Position numbers and translations under genes: made by a program | Notes under the pieces: generated by a model | What the model was told of the DNA's origin: nothing | The model's database searches: none | Seen by the model: the letters and a program-made list of their open reading frames with translations, nothing else | NCBI GenBank assembly: GCA_039810605.1 | Contig: JBDHXH010000004.1 | Coordinates: 15,640 to 79,639, forward strand | Origin: JAGPCH01 sp039810605 | GTDB taxonomy: Bacteria; Bacteroidota; Ignavibacteria; Tepidaquicellales; Tepidaquicellaceae | Direction: 5' to 3' | Length of the DNA: 64,000 nt | Shown: positions 30,234 to 38,675 of the stretch, one piece after another | Numbering within the stretch: the stretch's first letter is position 1 | How the letters are laid out: each line of letters starts with the position of its first letter

Positions 30234-30944
30234 TCACATTTCTCTTGATGAAATCTTTTTCTTCAACTGCGATATATGCCACGTAATGTTAATGTCCTTC
30301 GGACAGGCTTCAACACAATTGAAAATCGTGTGACACCGCCAGATACCGTCAGGCGTATCAAGTATGTCGAGTCTTTCATCGGCTCCCTCATCTCTGGTAT
30401 CAAAAACAAAACGGTATGCTCTCACAAATGACGCGGGACCGATATAGTTTTCATTGCTCCATGTTGAAGGGCAACTTGTCGTGCAGCATGCGCACAAAAT
30501 GCATTTTGCAGATTCAAAAAGTTTTTCTGCGTCTTCGTTTGATTGAAGCCGCTCCTGATTTGGCGGAGGTGGAGTGTTATTGATAAGGTATGGCTTTATA
30601 ACTTCATACTTCAGAAAAAAATCTGTCATGTCAACAACGAGGTCTTTTATTATCGGCAGTGCGGGCAGAGGTTCAATTGTAATCGGCTTCTTCGTATTGA
30701 TATCTTTCAGCAGCAATGAACACGCAAGTCTGTTCTTTCCGTTTATTTTCATTCCGTCACTTCCGCAGATTCCGTGAGCACAAGAGCGCCTGAATGTCAG
30801 CGTCCCGTCAATATTCCATTTTATTTCGTGAAGCACGTCAAGCAAACGCCAGTCATCGTGTACATTCTTCACATTGAAATCCTGAAAATACGGTTCTTTG
30901 TCCTTCTCCGGATTGTATCTAAGAATTTTTAATTGAACGTCCAT
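30234..30944 (-). CDS. sdhB: Succinate dehydrogenase iron-sulfur subunit
   Basis: The electron-transfer subunit of respiratory complex II. 236 residues, the usual size. The 2Fe-2S cluster ligands are in SCAHGICGSDG with the last Cys in NRLACSLLL. The 4Fe-4S and 3Fe-4S ligands are in CILCACCTTSCPS and CHTIFNCVEACP. It passes electrons from the flavin of SdhA to quinone at the membrane anchor. It is the third gene of a sdhA - exported unknown - sdhB cluster on the minus strand, 24 bases after the unknown. The cluster lacks an sdhC/D anchor gene, which is usually adjacent. Confidence 0.96.
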   Translation of the reverse strand: MDVQLKILRYNPEKDKEPYFQDFNVKNVHDDWRLLDVLHEIKWNIDGTLTFRRSCAHGICGSDGMKINGKNRLACSLLLKDINTKKPITIEPLPALPIIKDLVVDMTDFFLKYEVIKPYLINNTPPPPNQERLQSNEDAEKLFESAKCILCACCTTSCPSTWSNENYIGPASFVRAYRFVFDTRDEGADERLDILDTPDGIWRCHTIFNCVEACPKDINITWHISQLKKKISSREM

Positions 30945-30968
30945 TTGTATGATGATGTATGTTGATTT

Positions 30969-31745
30969 CTATTTCAGTTTATAAACGACTTTCAATGTGT
31001 CGGTAAATGCACCCTTGTCGGGGCAGGTATATGTTTCATTTACAATGTCATACCCTTTCTGCACTTCGCCAAGATTGTAATAATCAAGCACCAGCGGAGC
31101 AAGTATCGCCTTCATTGTTCCGGCTTCTGTGTTGAAAGTGTCTTCGCCCGCAGCCGGACATTTGATTCCTGAATTCTTGTATTTTGAAAGCTCTGCATTT
31201 AGTTCGGTAATGCTTGCATTAATAGTCTCCGGAAAATTTTTTGTTATGTTTTCAAATTTATAATCCTTCACTGTATAAACAAGCGGTGAGAATCTCGTCT
31301 CCGCAAAATTAGTAAAAGCATAGGCAAACCTGTCATCGGAAGCAAATATTTCTCTTCGATTATCACTGTTCAAATCTTTGATCTCGTAATCCGAATTTCC
31401 AAGCCAAAGACTATCTGTAATCACAAAACTGTTTTCTTCAGTATGACCCGTATAAATATTGAAACAGCAATGCGCTCCTCCCGTGTATAAGTCAATCAAA
31501 ATATCCATCTTGCCGTCGTCTCCGAATTCATCGGCTTTAATGGAATAAATTTTTCCGCCAAACTCTCTTTCAAAAAGTGTCATCCCCTTCTTCGTCACCT
31601 TCAATATACTGTTAAAACTTGAAGTGTCGTAAACTGATTTGAAGTTGTATTCTCCGAGACTAAACTTCAAAGGATTGTCATCCTGCTGTGAATTTGCATT
31701 TTGCAAAAACATCAGAGAGAGTATTGTAAATAGAATATTTTTCAT
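30969..31745 (-). CDS. Exported protein of unknown function inserted between sdhA and sdhB
   Basis: A 258-residue protein with signal peptide (MKNILFTILSLMFLQNANSQ). ATG 31745 is chosen since a longer frame would overlap sdhA. The region LIDLYTGGAHCCFNIYTG, followed by IKDLNSDNRREIFASDDRF, has the D-x-N-x-D-x-x-x-E look of FG-GAP/VCBS-like beta-propeller loops; Cys pairs (HCC, KCPAAG, TCPD) may form disulfides. No membrane helix and no heme- or flavin-binding motif, so it is not a complex II anchor. It is 16 bases downstream of sdhA and 24 bases upstream of sdhB, so it is almost certainly co-transcribed with them. Function not recognised. Confidence 0.8.
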   Translation of the reverse strand: MKNILFTILSLMFLQNANSQQDDNPLKFSLGEYNFKSVYDTSSFNSILKVTKKGMTLFEREFGGKIYSIKADEFGDDGKMDILIDLYTGGAHCCFNIYTGHTEENSFVITDSLWLGNSDYEIKDLNSDNRREIFASDDRFAYAFTNFAETRFSPLVYTVKDYKFENITKNFPETINASITELNAELSKYKNSGIKCPAAGEDTFNTEAGTMKAILAPLVLDYYNLGEVQKGYDIVNETYTCPDKGAFTDTLKVVYKLK

Positions 31746-31761
31746 GATTTTACTTTTCGGT

Positions 31762-33519
31762 TTAATATTTCCTTTCCATCGGCTGATATCTTGTAACAAC
31801 CACAGGTTTATAGGCTAATTCGGGACCGTCGCCGTTCCTTTTGAAAGAGAATGTATGCTGCATCCAGTTGCTGTCATCGCGTGCAGGAAAGTCTTCGCGG
31901 GTATGAGCTCCACGGCTTTCTTTCCTTGCATAGGCTCCATATACTGTTGCTTCGGCATTGACCAAAAGATTTCCGAGCTCCATCGCTTCAACCAATTCCG
32001 TGTTGAAAATTTTTCCTTTATCTTGAAGAAAAATATTTTTGTATCGTTCTTTTAACTCGTGCAGCTTGTCTTTCATTTTCTGCAGACCTTCGCTTGTTCT
32101 GAATATTCCGCAGTATTCCATCATAGAATTCTGAAGTTCGGTTCTTATTGTTGCAATTCTTTCACTTCCTCCGCCGCTAAGCAATGATGAGATTAAAGAT
32201 TTTGTCCTTTCATCATCATCATGATGCATGTCTGTGAAGGCTGCCGTTTTCAGAAATTTGGTGATTGCTTTTCCCCCTCTTCTTCCGAACACGACGAGAT
32301 CGAGCAATGAATTTGTTCCGAGTCTGTTTGCTCCGTGCACCGAAACGCAGGCGCACTCTCCAGCCGCATACAGACCTTTCACTATGGCTCCCTTCTCATT
32401 CATGAATACTTCACAATCTGCATTTGTCGGAATTCCGCCCATCGCATAATGTGCAGTGGGTTGAATCGGGATAGGTTCTTTCGTCGGTTCAACTCCAAGA
32501 TATGTCCGCGCAAATCCGGTAATCTCCGGCAATTTGTCATCAATGACTTCCTTTCCAAGATGCGATACATCCAGCAGAACATAGTCCGTGCCGTCGCTTC
32601 CCCGTATGCCTCTGCCTTCCCTGATTTCATTTATTATTGCACGCGATACCATATCCCGCGGAGCAAGATCCATTACCGTCGGCGCATATCGCACCATGAA
32701 TCTCTCTCCGTCCTTGTTCTTCAAAATTCCGCCTTCGCCTCTTGCGGCTTCACTCACCAAAATTCCTAACTTCCACAATCCTGTTGGATGGAACTGATAA
32801 AACTCCATATCCTCAAGCGGAATCCCTGCTCTATACGCTAGAGCGGAACCATCGCCTGTTCCGACGTGAGCATTTGAAGTGATGCGGAAAACTCTGCCAT
32901 ATCCACCCGTGGCAAACAAAACTGCCTTTGCCTGAAAAATATGAACCTCGCTTGTCGCTATGTCCATTGCTATAACGCCTCTGCAGACTCCATCAGTTAC
33001 AAGCAACTCTGTTACAAAATATTCAGAAAAAAATGTTACCTGATTCTTAATGCAATTTTCAAAAAGAGTATGCAGCATTACATGACCTGTCCGGTCGGCA
33101 GAATAGCATGAACGCTTTACGGGAACTCTTTTTCCATAAGGATCATTTGGGTCAGCCGGTCTTGTATGACCTCCGAAATTTCTTTGCGCGATCAGTCCTG
33201 CATCATTTCTCGAAAAAGGCATGCCCATGTGCTCAAGTTCAATGATCGCCCTTATTGCATCCCTGCACATTATCTCAATCGAATCCTGATCGCCGAGATA
33301 GTCGCTTCCTTTTACCGTATCGAATACATGATTTTCCCAGTTGTCCTCTTCCATGTTGGAAAGCGCCGCGCATACTCCGCCCTGCGCTGTTCCCGTATGA
33401 GAGCGCGGAGGATAAACTTTTGAAATCACGGCGCAAGAATACTCCTTTGGAATTTCTGCTGCTGCGCGAAGTCCGGCTCCGCCCGCACCGACAATCACTA
33501 CATCATAAGATTTTATCAT
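31762..33519 (-). CDS. sdhA: Succinate dehydrogenase flavoprotein subunit
   Basis: The catalytic subunit of complex II, oxidising succinate to fumarate in the TCA cycle. 585 residues, normal for the family. N-terminal FAD-binding motif VVIVGAGGAGLRAA, covalent FAD His in SHTGTAQGGVCAAL, substrate-site motifs HPTGLWKLG and VHGANRLGTNSLLD. The C-terminal domain contains SRGAHTREDFPARDD. It uses ATG 33519. First gene of the sdhA - unknown - sdhB cluster and preceded by a 90-base gap from the HtrA-like gene. A fumarate reductase role is possible in principle and cannot be excluded from this sequence. Confidence 0.96.
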   Translation of the reverse strand: MIKSYDVVIVGAGGAGLRAAAEIPKEYSCAVISKVYPPRSHTGTAQGGVCAALSNMEEDNWENHVFDTVKGSDYLGDQDSIEIMCRDAIRAIIELEHMGMPFSRNDAGLIAQRNFGGHTRPADPNDPYGKRVPVKRSCYSADRTGHVMLHTLFENCIKNQVTFFSEYFVTELLVTDGVCRGVIAMDIATSEVHIFQAKAVLFATGGYGRVFRITSNAHVGTGDGSALAYRAGIPLEDMEFYQFHPTGLWKLGILVSEAARGEGGILKNKDGERFMVRYAPTVMDLAPRDMVSRAIINEIREGRGIRGSDGTDYVLLDVSHLGKEVIDDKLPEITGFARTYLGVEPTKEPIPIQPTAHYAMGGIPTNADCEVFMNEKGAIVKGLYAAGECACVSVHGANRLGTNSLLDLVVFGRRGGKAITKFLKTAAFTDMHHDDDERTKSLISSLLSGGGSERIATIRTELQNSMMEYCGIFRTSEGLQKMKDKLHELKERYKNIFLQDKGKIFNTELVEAMELGNLLVNAEATVYGAYARKESRGAHTREDFPARDDSNWMQHTFSFKRNGDGPELAYKPVVVTRYQPMERKY

Positions 33520-33608
33520 TTCAGTTATAAAGTTTGTTTACCTATAAAAAATATTCCTCGTTATCAAAATTTAATTCACTCCTGAATGAAAGCACATAAA
33601 CAAATTTC

Positions 33609-35231
33609 TCACTCGTCCATTTCCAAAATTGCTCTATAAAGTGAAATCTTTTTTTGATTTGACTCCGGAGTTGCATCGTAAGTATTCTTAAGATCCATAT
33701 AAGACATTATTGCATCGAGCTTCCTTCCTTCTTTCACGGCAATCATTCCCAGATAATAGTGCACGTCAGGATTGTAAGAAGCCGTTCCGTTAATCATGAG
33801 ATCCTTTTCATAAGCAGACTGCAGATATCTCTTTGCAAGTTTGTAATTTTTATTCTTCTCGTAATAAATTTTACCAAGCTGCGTATATGCATCGGAATAA
33901 CTCGAATCCAGCGATATCAGTTTTTTGTATTCCTTCACGGCTCTCTTGCTGTCGTTCATCTGATTGTATAAATTTGCAATCTGATAATATATAAAATATT
34001 GTGTCGTGTCCTGCGCAAGCATCTTCTCATAAAACTGTATTGCCTTAGTATAATCTTTTGAAGTTGAATATGCCGAAGCCAGACTTGACGAAAGAAGATT
34101 TAGCAAACTGTCAGACTGAAATTTCAGCCTTATGTCTTTGTATAAATTTTCTGCTTTGTGAAAGTTATCGGTGAAAACATACAGGTCCAGCAATTCCTGA
34201 TAAACCGTGAATGTATCCGGCTTTAACTCTATGCATTTCTCAAAATATTTTTCTGCTTTGGCAAGCTTTATCCTGTTGACTGAATCCTGACGTACAATAA
34301 ACGTGTCAGTGGTTTTCATCGTGTCTTTCTGCTTTGAAAAATACCAGTCATACGAAAGCTGCGACTTAAGTCCTGATGCAATCCTATAATTTGAGTTAAA
34401 CAGACTCTCCTTCTTCTTTCTGTTCAGTTCTTCATTGTCTGTATAGTCTCCTGACGACGCAGTTTTCACCAGGTCCTTGAATCCATTAATGGCAACTGCA
34501 AAATTCAGGTTGCCGTATCCCGCGTACGTATATGAAGTAATTCCTATGACCTCACCCCTTGAATTAAACAATGCCCCGCCGCTGTTACCGGGAGATATTG
34601 CCGCAGTAACCTGTATTACTTTGTCAAATGTTTTTTCTTTGTTCTCGTAAGTTTCCGGATCGGTGAAATTTACTTTCTCATTCATCCGCGTAGCGGCAAC
34701 TATACCAGAGGATATCGTATATTCAAATCCAAGCGGACTCCCTATTGCAAACACCTGCTGACCTGCTTTCACCTCATCTGAATTCCCGAGTTCAACCGAA
34801 GGAAACTTTCTCTCCCCGGAATCCACAATCTTAATTATGGCAAGATCATTCTTTTCGTCAACAAGTACCAGCTCTGCCGGATAAAAACTTCCGTCACTCA
34901 TTTTTACAATCAGACTGTCAATTTTTTCAACGACGTGAAAATTCGTTCCAATGAGACCATCTTCGGTAATTATGAATCCGCTTCCGTTAAGCACTGTCGT
35001 GTCAACGTGGCTATTTGTCAGATAAGAATAATAATTTTTATTATTCATCCATATTGAAATCAATGCCGGCTTGAATTTTTCGATGACCTGCTCGGCATTT
35101 AATTCCCCGGGTTTCTCATCACCGGTTCCATCTGACACTTGTGATGTCGCACTGCCAAGAAATCCAATTAATATAAATGCTAAAACACAAAAAAATTTAT
35201 TCAATATCGCAATCAATAAATTTATATTCAT
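33609..35231 (-). CDS. Periplasmic trypsin-like (HtrA/DegP-type) serine protease fused to TPR repeats
   Basis: A 540-residue exported protease. Residues 1-30 form a signal peptide (ends SATSQ). The S1C-type domain has the triad His99 (GTNFHVVE), Asp129 (DEKNDLAII) and Ser217 (SPGNSGGALF). HtrA proteins usually carry PDZ domains after the protease; here there is none. Instead residues about 330-535 are five to six TPR helix pairs (e.g. SDAYTQLGKIYYEKNKNYKLA), probably for substrate or partner binding. The expected role is quality control of exported proteins. It lies 21 bases downstream of an enoyl-CoA hydratase gene on the same strand, without obvious functional link. Confidence 0.92.
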   Translation of the reverse strand: MNINLLIAILNKFFCVLAFILIGFLGSATSQVSDGTGDEKPGELNAEQVIEKFKPALISIWMNNKNYYSYLTNSHVDTTVLNGSGFIITEDGLIGTNFHVVEKIDSLIVKMSDGSFYPAELVLVDEKNDLAIIKIVDSGERKFPSVELGNSDEVKAGQQVFAIGSPLGFEYTISSGIVAATRMNEKVNFTDPETYENKEKTFDKVIQVTAAISPGNSGGALFNSRGEVIGITSYTYAGYGNLNFAVAINGFKDLVKTASSGDYTDNEELNRKKKESLFNSNYRIASGLKSQLSYDWYFSKQKDTMKTTDTFIVRQDSVNRIKLAKAEKYFEKCIELKPDTFTVYQELLDLYVFTDNFHKAENLYKDIRLKFQSDSLLNLLSSSLASAYSTSKDYTKAIQFYEKMLAQDTTQYFIYYQIANLYNQMNDSKRAVKEYKKLISLDSSYSDAYTQLGKIYYEKNKNYKLAKRYLQSAYEKDLMINGTASYNPDVHYYLGMIAVKEGRKLDAIMSYMDLKNTYDATPESNQKKISLYRAILEMDE

Positions 35232-35252
35232 ACAAACTATACACTTCCTTTC

Positions 35253-36065
35253 TCACTTTCCTTTCCATTTTGCTTTCCGCTTTTCCACAAATGCTTTCAT
35301 GCCCTCAAATTTATCTTCGGTAGCAAACAGCAGATAAAAATTCTTCCGTTCAAATTCCAGACCGGATTCAATTGTTGAGTCAAACGATTTCAATATGGAC
35401 TCCTTTGCAAGCTGGACAGCAACTGTTGGTTTCGAGGCAATTTCCTTTGCGAGTTCAATTGCTTCTTCAAGGTAAATATTGCTTTCAACTACCTTCGTAA
35501 CAAGCCCGGCAACAAACATATCTTCTGCTGAAAACATTTTTCCCGTGAGTATCATTTCCATCGCCCTTGCTTTACCGATTGCTTTGGTCAATCGTTGCGT
35601 GCCGCCTGCGCCGGGAATAACCCCGAGATTTATTTCAGGCTGTCCGAACTTTGCGCTTTCGGCGGCAATAATTATATCGCAAGACATCGCAAGTTCACAG
35701 CCGCCGCCGAGGGCAAATCCGCTTACAGCCGCAATTACCGGCTTCTTAATCTTCCGGATTCTGTCCCATCTTGCAAATTGATCGCGCAACAGCATCTCAA
35801 TCGCTCCTGCATCAGCCATTTCTTTTATATCGGCACCGGCAGCAAATGCCTTTTGATTGCCTTTCAGCACCATGCATCCAATCTCTCCATTTTTGTCGCA
35901 TGATTCAAGAGCCTCGACGACTTCTTTCATCAATTCTATGTTTAATGCATTCAATACATCCGGACGATTCAATTGAATTAGACCAACCTTAAGCCCGCTG
36001 CCGTTTTCAATTTCAGAAACTAAAATATTTTTATATTCCCCGTCGGAGGATTTGCCTTCATTCAT
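35253..36065 (-). CDS. Enoyl-CoA hydratase/isomerase family protein
   Basis: A 270-residue crotonase-fold enzyme. It has the oxyanion-hole segment AFAAGADIKEM and the two catalytic glutamates in the expected places: GGGCELAMSCD and the PEINLGVIPGAGGTQRL region. This is the arrangement of true short-chain enoyl-CoA hydratases, which add water to trans-2-enoyl-CoA in fatty-acid or amino-acid beta-oxidation. Length and motif order match mitochondrial ECHS1/PaaF-like enzymes. No other beta-oxidation genes are adjacent. ATG 36065. About 20 extra residues at the N-terminus are non-conserved. Confidence 0.95.
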   Translation of the reverse strand: MNEGKSSDGEYKNILVSEIENGSGLKVGLIQLNRPDVLNALNIELMKEVVEALESCDKNGEIGCMVLKGNQKAFAAGADIKEMADAGAIEMLLRDQFARWDRIRKIKKPVIAAVSGFALGGGCELAMSCDIIIAAESAKFGQPEINLGVIPGAGGTQRLTKAIGKARAMEMILTGKMFSAEDMFVAGLVTKVVESNIYLEEAIELAKEIASKPTVAVQLAKESILKSFDSTIESGLEFERKNFYLLFATEDKFEGMKAFVEKRKAKWKGK

Positions 36066-36266
36066 TATTTTGGTTGATAAAAATCTTCAGGATTAATGAA
36101 GCAAATTACTTACATTGTGCTATAATTACAATGTTAAATGATAATTGAACCGGTAGCCGCAGCTAGTTGCGGCATAGTTGTTTATGAAAATTTAGAAAGC
36201 GATTCTTTGTAAGATGAAGGAGGAAGAATGGAAAAATTTGATCATTGTCTGTAAGCATATTGGCGG

Positions 36267-36293
36267 GTCAAAACCGTTTAAAACGGTTTTGAC
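36267..36293. repeat. Long palindrome with TTTAAAA centre (13-bp arms)
   Basis: GTCAAAACCGTTT and its reverse complement separated by one A, located 15 bases past the 3' end of the minus-strand SRPBCC gene. Its centre matches the palindromes at 7071 and 7201. A short T-run (GGCTTTC) follows on the plus strand. The 240 bases between 36066 and 36307 hold no other recognisable gene or signal. Confidence 0.75.
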
Positions 36294-36307
36294 GGCTTTC
36301 ACGCAGG

Positions 36308-36808
36308 CTATACATTGACAAGAATTCCATCATCTTCATTTGTTTCCCGCAAATCAATTCCATGCTCGATGACGGATTTCAGATTTGTAAGAAAAAAAAC
36401 CCAGCAAGCACAGCAATTAATGTAATTGAAATCATCTTTGACGGCTGACTCCTGATACTTTTGACTTAACGTGAGGAGAGTTTTCCCGGAGATATTTGTT
36501 GAGAGTTTAATCGTAACAATGTACAACGGACTGAATGTAAATTGAAAACATTTGTCTTTCTCGGATGCAGTGACGATACCTTTGAGCTCATGCTCCTTAT
36601 TTTTCCATTTCCATAAATACGAATCTCCTTTCTCCGCGACTGCTTCTCCTAATCTGATGCTCGAATTTCCGTAATAGTAACTTGCATTTCCCATGAACCA
36701 TTTTGAAATGCCTGATGATGTTGCAATGTAACTGAAAACTTTTTCGCATGCCGCATTGATGTATATCGCATGCGTAAATGCTTCCATGTTAAAAGTCTTT
36801 TCTGTCAC
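36308..36808 (-). CDS. SRPBCC/AHSA1 family protein
   Basis: A 166-residue protein of the Bet v1-like START superfamily. The N-terminal pattern AACEKVFSYIATSSGISKWF, followed by a W-rich strand (SYLWKWKNKEHELKG) and a final helix, matches the AHSA1 (activator of Hsp90 ATPase homologue) group, which binds hydrophobic ligands in a helix-grip fold. The gene starts at GTG 36808; an ATG seven codons later is possible. No neighbour points to a ligand; the VOC protein gene lies 64 bases upstream on the same strand. Function is not known beyond the fold. Confidence 0.85.
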   Translation of the reverse strand: MTEKTFNMEAFTHAIYINAACEKVFSYIATSSGISKWFMGNASYYYGNSSIRLGEAVAEKGDSYLWKWKNKEHELKGIVTASEKDKCFQFTFSPLYIVTIKLSTNISGKTLLTLSQKYQESAVKDDFNYINCCACWVFFLTNLKSVIEHGIDLRETNEDDGILVNV

Positions 36809-36871
36809 GGCTGTTCTTCGGGAGTTTCGTTGAAGGGCAAAAATAAAGAGAGTCCTCTTGTCATCTGAACA

Positions 36872-37264
36872 TTATTTTGTTAACTGAACCAACACAATTT
36901 CATTTCCATAAAGATCAAGAAAGTTCAGCGAGATTGCATCTTCTGTAACTTCCGGAGGCTTTGTCACTTTCACATTATTATCAATAAACTTCTGCGCAAG
37001 TTCTTCAAGCATGTCCGTGTATAACACAAATACAGGCTGTCCCGCTGTCTGATTTCCAACATTCTTTTTTTGTTCATCCGTTTCGGCTTTCAAAAACCAG
37101 ACTCCGGCAGTGCTTTCAGAGTTGAATCCTATATGAAGATATCTCCTTCCGAGCTCATCTGTCAGATCGAAAAATTTTTTGCATCCAAGATTCTCCTCAT
37201 AAAATTTAAATGCCTCATCATAATCATTTACAAGAATTACAACTCTGCCGAGTTCTGTTTTCAT
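36872..37264 (-). CDS. VOC family (glyoxalase/bleomycin resistance) protein
   Basis: A 130-residue protein with the paired beta-alpha-beta-beta-beta units of vicinal oxygen chelate enzymes: VVILVNDYDEAFKFYEENLG at the start and a C-terminal LYGNEIVLVQL that supplies the last metal-ligand Glu. These bind a divalent metal and act on small molecules, but this subgroup is mostly uncharacterised. The likely first metal-ligand position is Val or Ile rather than His, so a glyoxalase I reaction cannot be claimed. Located upstream of the SRPBCC gene; a similar pairing is often seen in environmental-stress loci, though nothing here proves a joint role. Confidence 0.88.
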   Translation of the reverse strand: MKTELGRVVILVNDYDEAFKFYEENLGCKKFFDLTDELGRRYLHIGFNSESTAGVWFLKAETDEQKKNVGNQTAGQPVFVLYTDMLEELAQKFIDNNVKVTKPPEVTEDAISLNFLDLYGNEIVLVQLTK

Positions 37265-37468
37265 AATTTGAAAAGTTTAATCATGATTATTTGTTAGCGA
37301 CGCATTTTAGAAATGAAAAGTTTCAATGAAGACCCAAGCTTGTCCGTGAATTTCCGTGTATAACTGCGGCAGAAGATAATGTTAATGGTTAAAAAGTGAA
37401 ATGCAGTCTGCCCATTTCAGGAAGACTCTGTTTCAAAGTTGGTTACTGATCCTCCCGGCGTGTCCTTA

Positions 37469-38641
37469 TTATTTTGTTTTAAGTTTCAAATCAAGATAAT
37501 AGTCATCAATCCCAAATTGTGACTTCAAATCTTTTATATTCTTAATATTTGAATCCGTCACATTCGCTGCTTTTTTAACACCGGTTATCATGATATTCTT
37601 TGCCGTATGCTCATGCGACACAAATTCAAATACCTTGGTATCATAATCGAAACTCTCTAATGTCAGCGCTCGCAGACCATCCGTAAGCATTACTGCAAGC
37701 CTGTCTTCAAGTATACCGTGCCGGAAAATGCTTCTTAAAGTCCCGGGAACCTTCAACTTCTTCCTTAAATATTTGTGACAACACGGAGCAAGAACAATTA
37801 TTGACGAGTCTGATTCAATCGCCTTGACTATTGCGTCATCTGTTGCCGTATCGCATGCATGCAGGGCAATCGTAATATCGGCTGCCCTTTTTTCTGCGTT
37901 GTATATTTCACTGCTTTCAAATTTAAGCCTCTCAAACCCGCATTGCTCCGCAATCTTACTGCATTGCGATACAAGTTCCTTCCTCTGTTCAATTCCCGTC
38001 AGGAATACTTTTTTCTTCAATGTATTCTCAAAGTAATCATAAAGCGCAAATGTTATGTAACTCTTTCCGGATCCCATGTCTGTTATCCTTATCTCATCTT
38101 TACCTCGTAGCTCCGAAGCTCTGTATAGTGAATCAACTATTTCTATGAACTTGTCAACTTGTCTGAACTTGTCATACATTCCCGTCAATACTTTTCCATC
38201 CTTCGATGTAACGCCAAGCAAATGAAAATATTTTGCGTATGAATTTATATACCTGTGCTTGACTCTGTTGTGTTGCGTATCCTTGTAATTATTTCCTGAA
38301 TGTTTTCTCTTGTGAAGTATCGGCTTTCCCTTCTTTGAGTAATCAATCGTCAGATCCTTTTCCGATGTAAACAAGCTTGCGCTGAAAAAATCTTTTCCGG
38401 TAATCTCATCAATCAGCCTGATGCCTTTCGCTGTTTCGAAATTTTTAATCTCGTCGCGAGTCTTATATCTGAATTTAAATGAGAGCTTGTCCTCATTCTT
38501 TATTTTTAGAATCGCAGCTTCCGCGTTTTCAAATTCAGGATCGCCTCCTTTGTATTTCCCGAATTTAATCCTTATAAAGGTTCGCTCCGCAATACTCGCC
38601 CTGACTTCAGACATAAAGTCACTCTTCTCTGTTGATATCAT
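37469..38641 (-). CDS. SAM-dependent methyltransferase (Methyltransf_32/METTL25-like)
   Basis: A 390-residue protein. The N-terminal 165 residues have no recognised domain. Residues about 190-340 contain the Rossmann methyltransferase fold: motif I ITDMGSGKSYIT, an acidic residue at the end of strand 2 (TGIEQRKELV), then ALHACDTATDDAI and APCCHKYLRKKL, which are typical of the METTL25/GSTCD group. Such proteins use S-adenosylmethionine, with substrates largely unknown (an rRNA or tRNA is often suggested for relatives). It starts at ATG 38641, 34 bases downstream of the peptidase E fusion gene, and the two may be one transcript. Function inferred only at family level. Confidence 0.85.
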   Translation of the reverse strand: MISTEKSDFMSEVRASIAERTFIRIKFGKYKGGDPEFENAEAAILKIKNEDKLSFKFRYKTRDEIKNFETAKGIRLIDEITGKDFFSASLFTSEKDLTIDYSKKGKPILHKRKHSGNNYKDTQHNRVKHRYINSYAKYFHLLGVTSKDGKVLTGMYDKFRQVDKFIEIVDSLYRASELRGKDEIRITDMGSGKSYITFALYDYFENTLKKKVFLTGIEQRKELVSQCSKIAEQCGFERLKFESSEIYNAEKRAADITIALHACDTATDDAIVKAIESDSSIIVLAPCCHKYLRKKLKVPGTLRSIFRHGILEDRLAVMLTDGLRALTLESFDYDTKVFEFVSHEHTAKNIMITGVKKAANVTDSNIKNIKDLKSQFGIDDYYLDLKLKTK

Positions 38642-38675
38642 AATGTAAATTCAAACTTAATGAATTTTCTCAATG

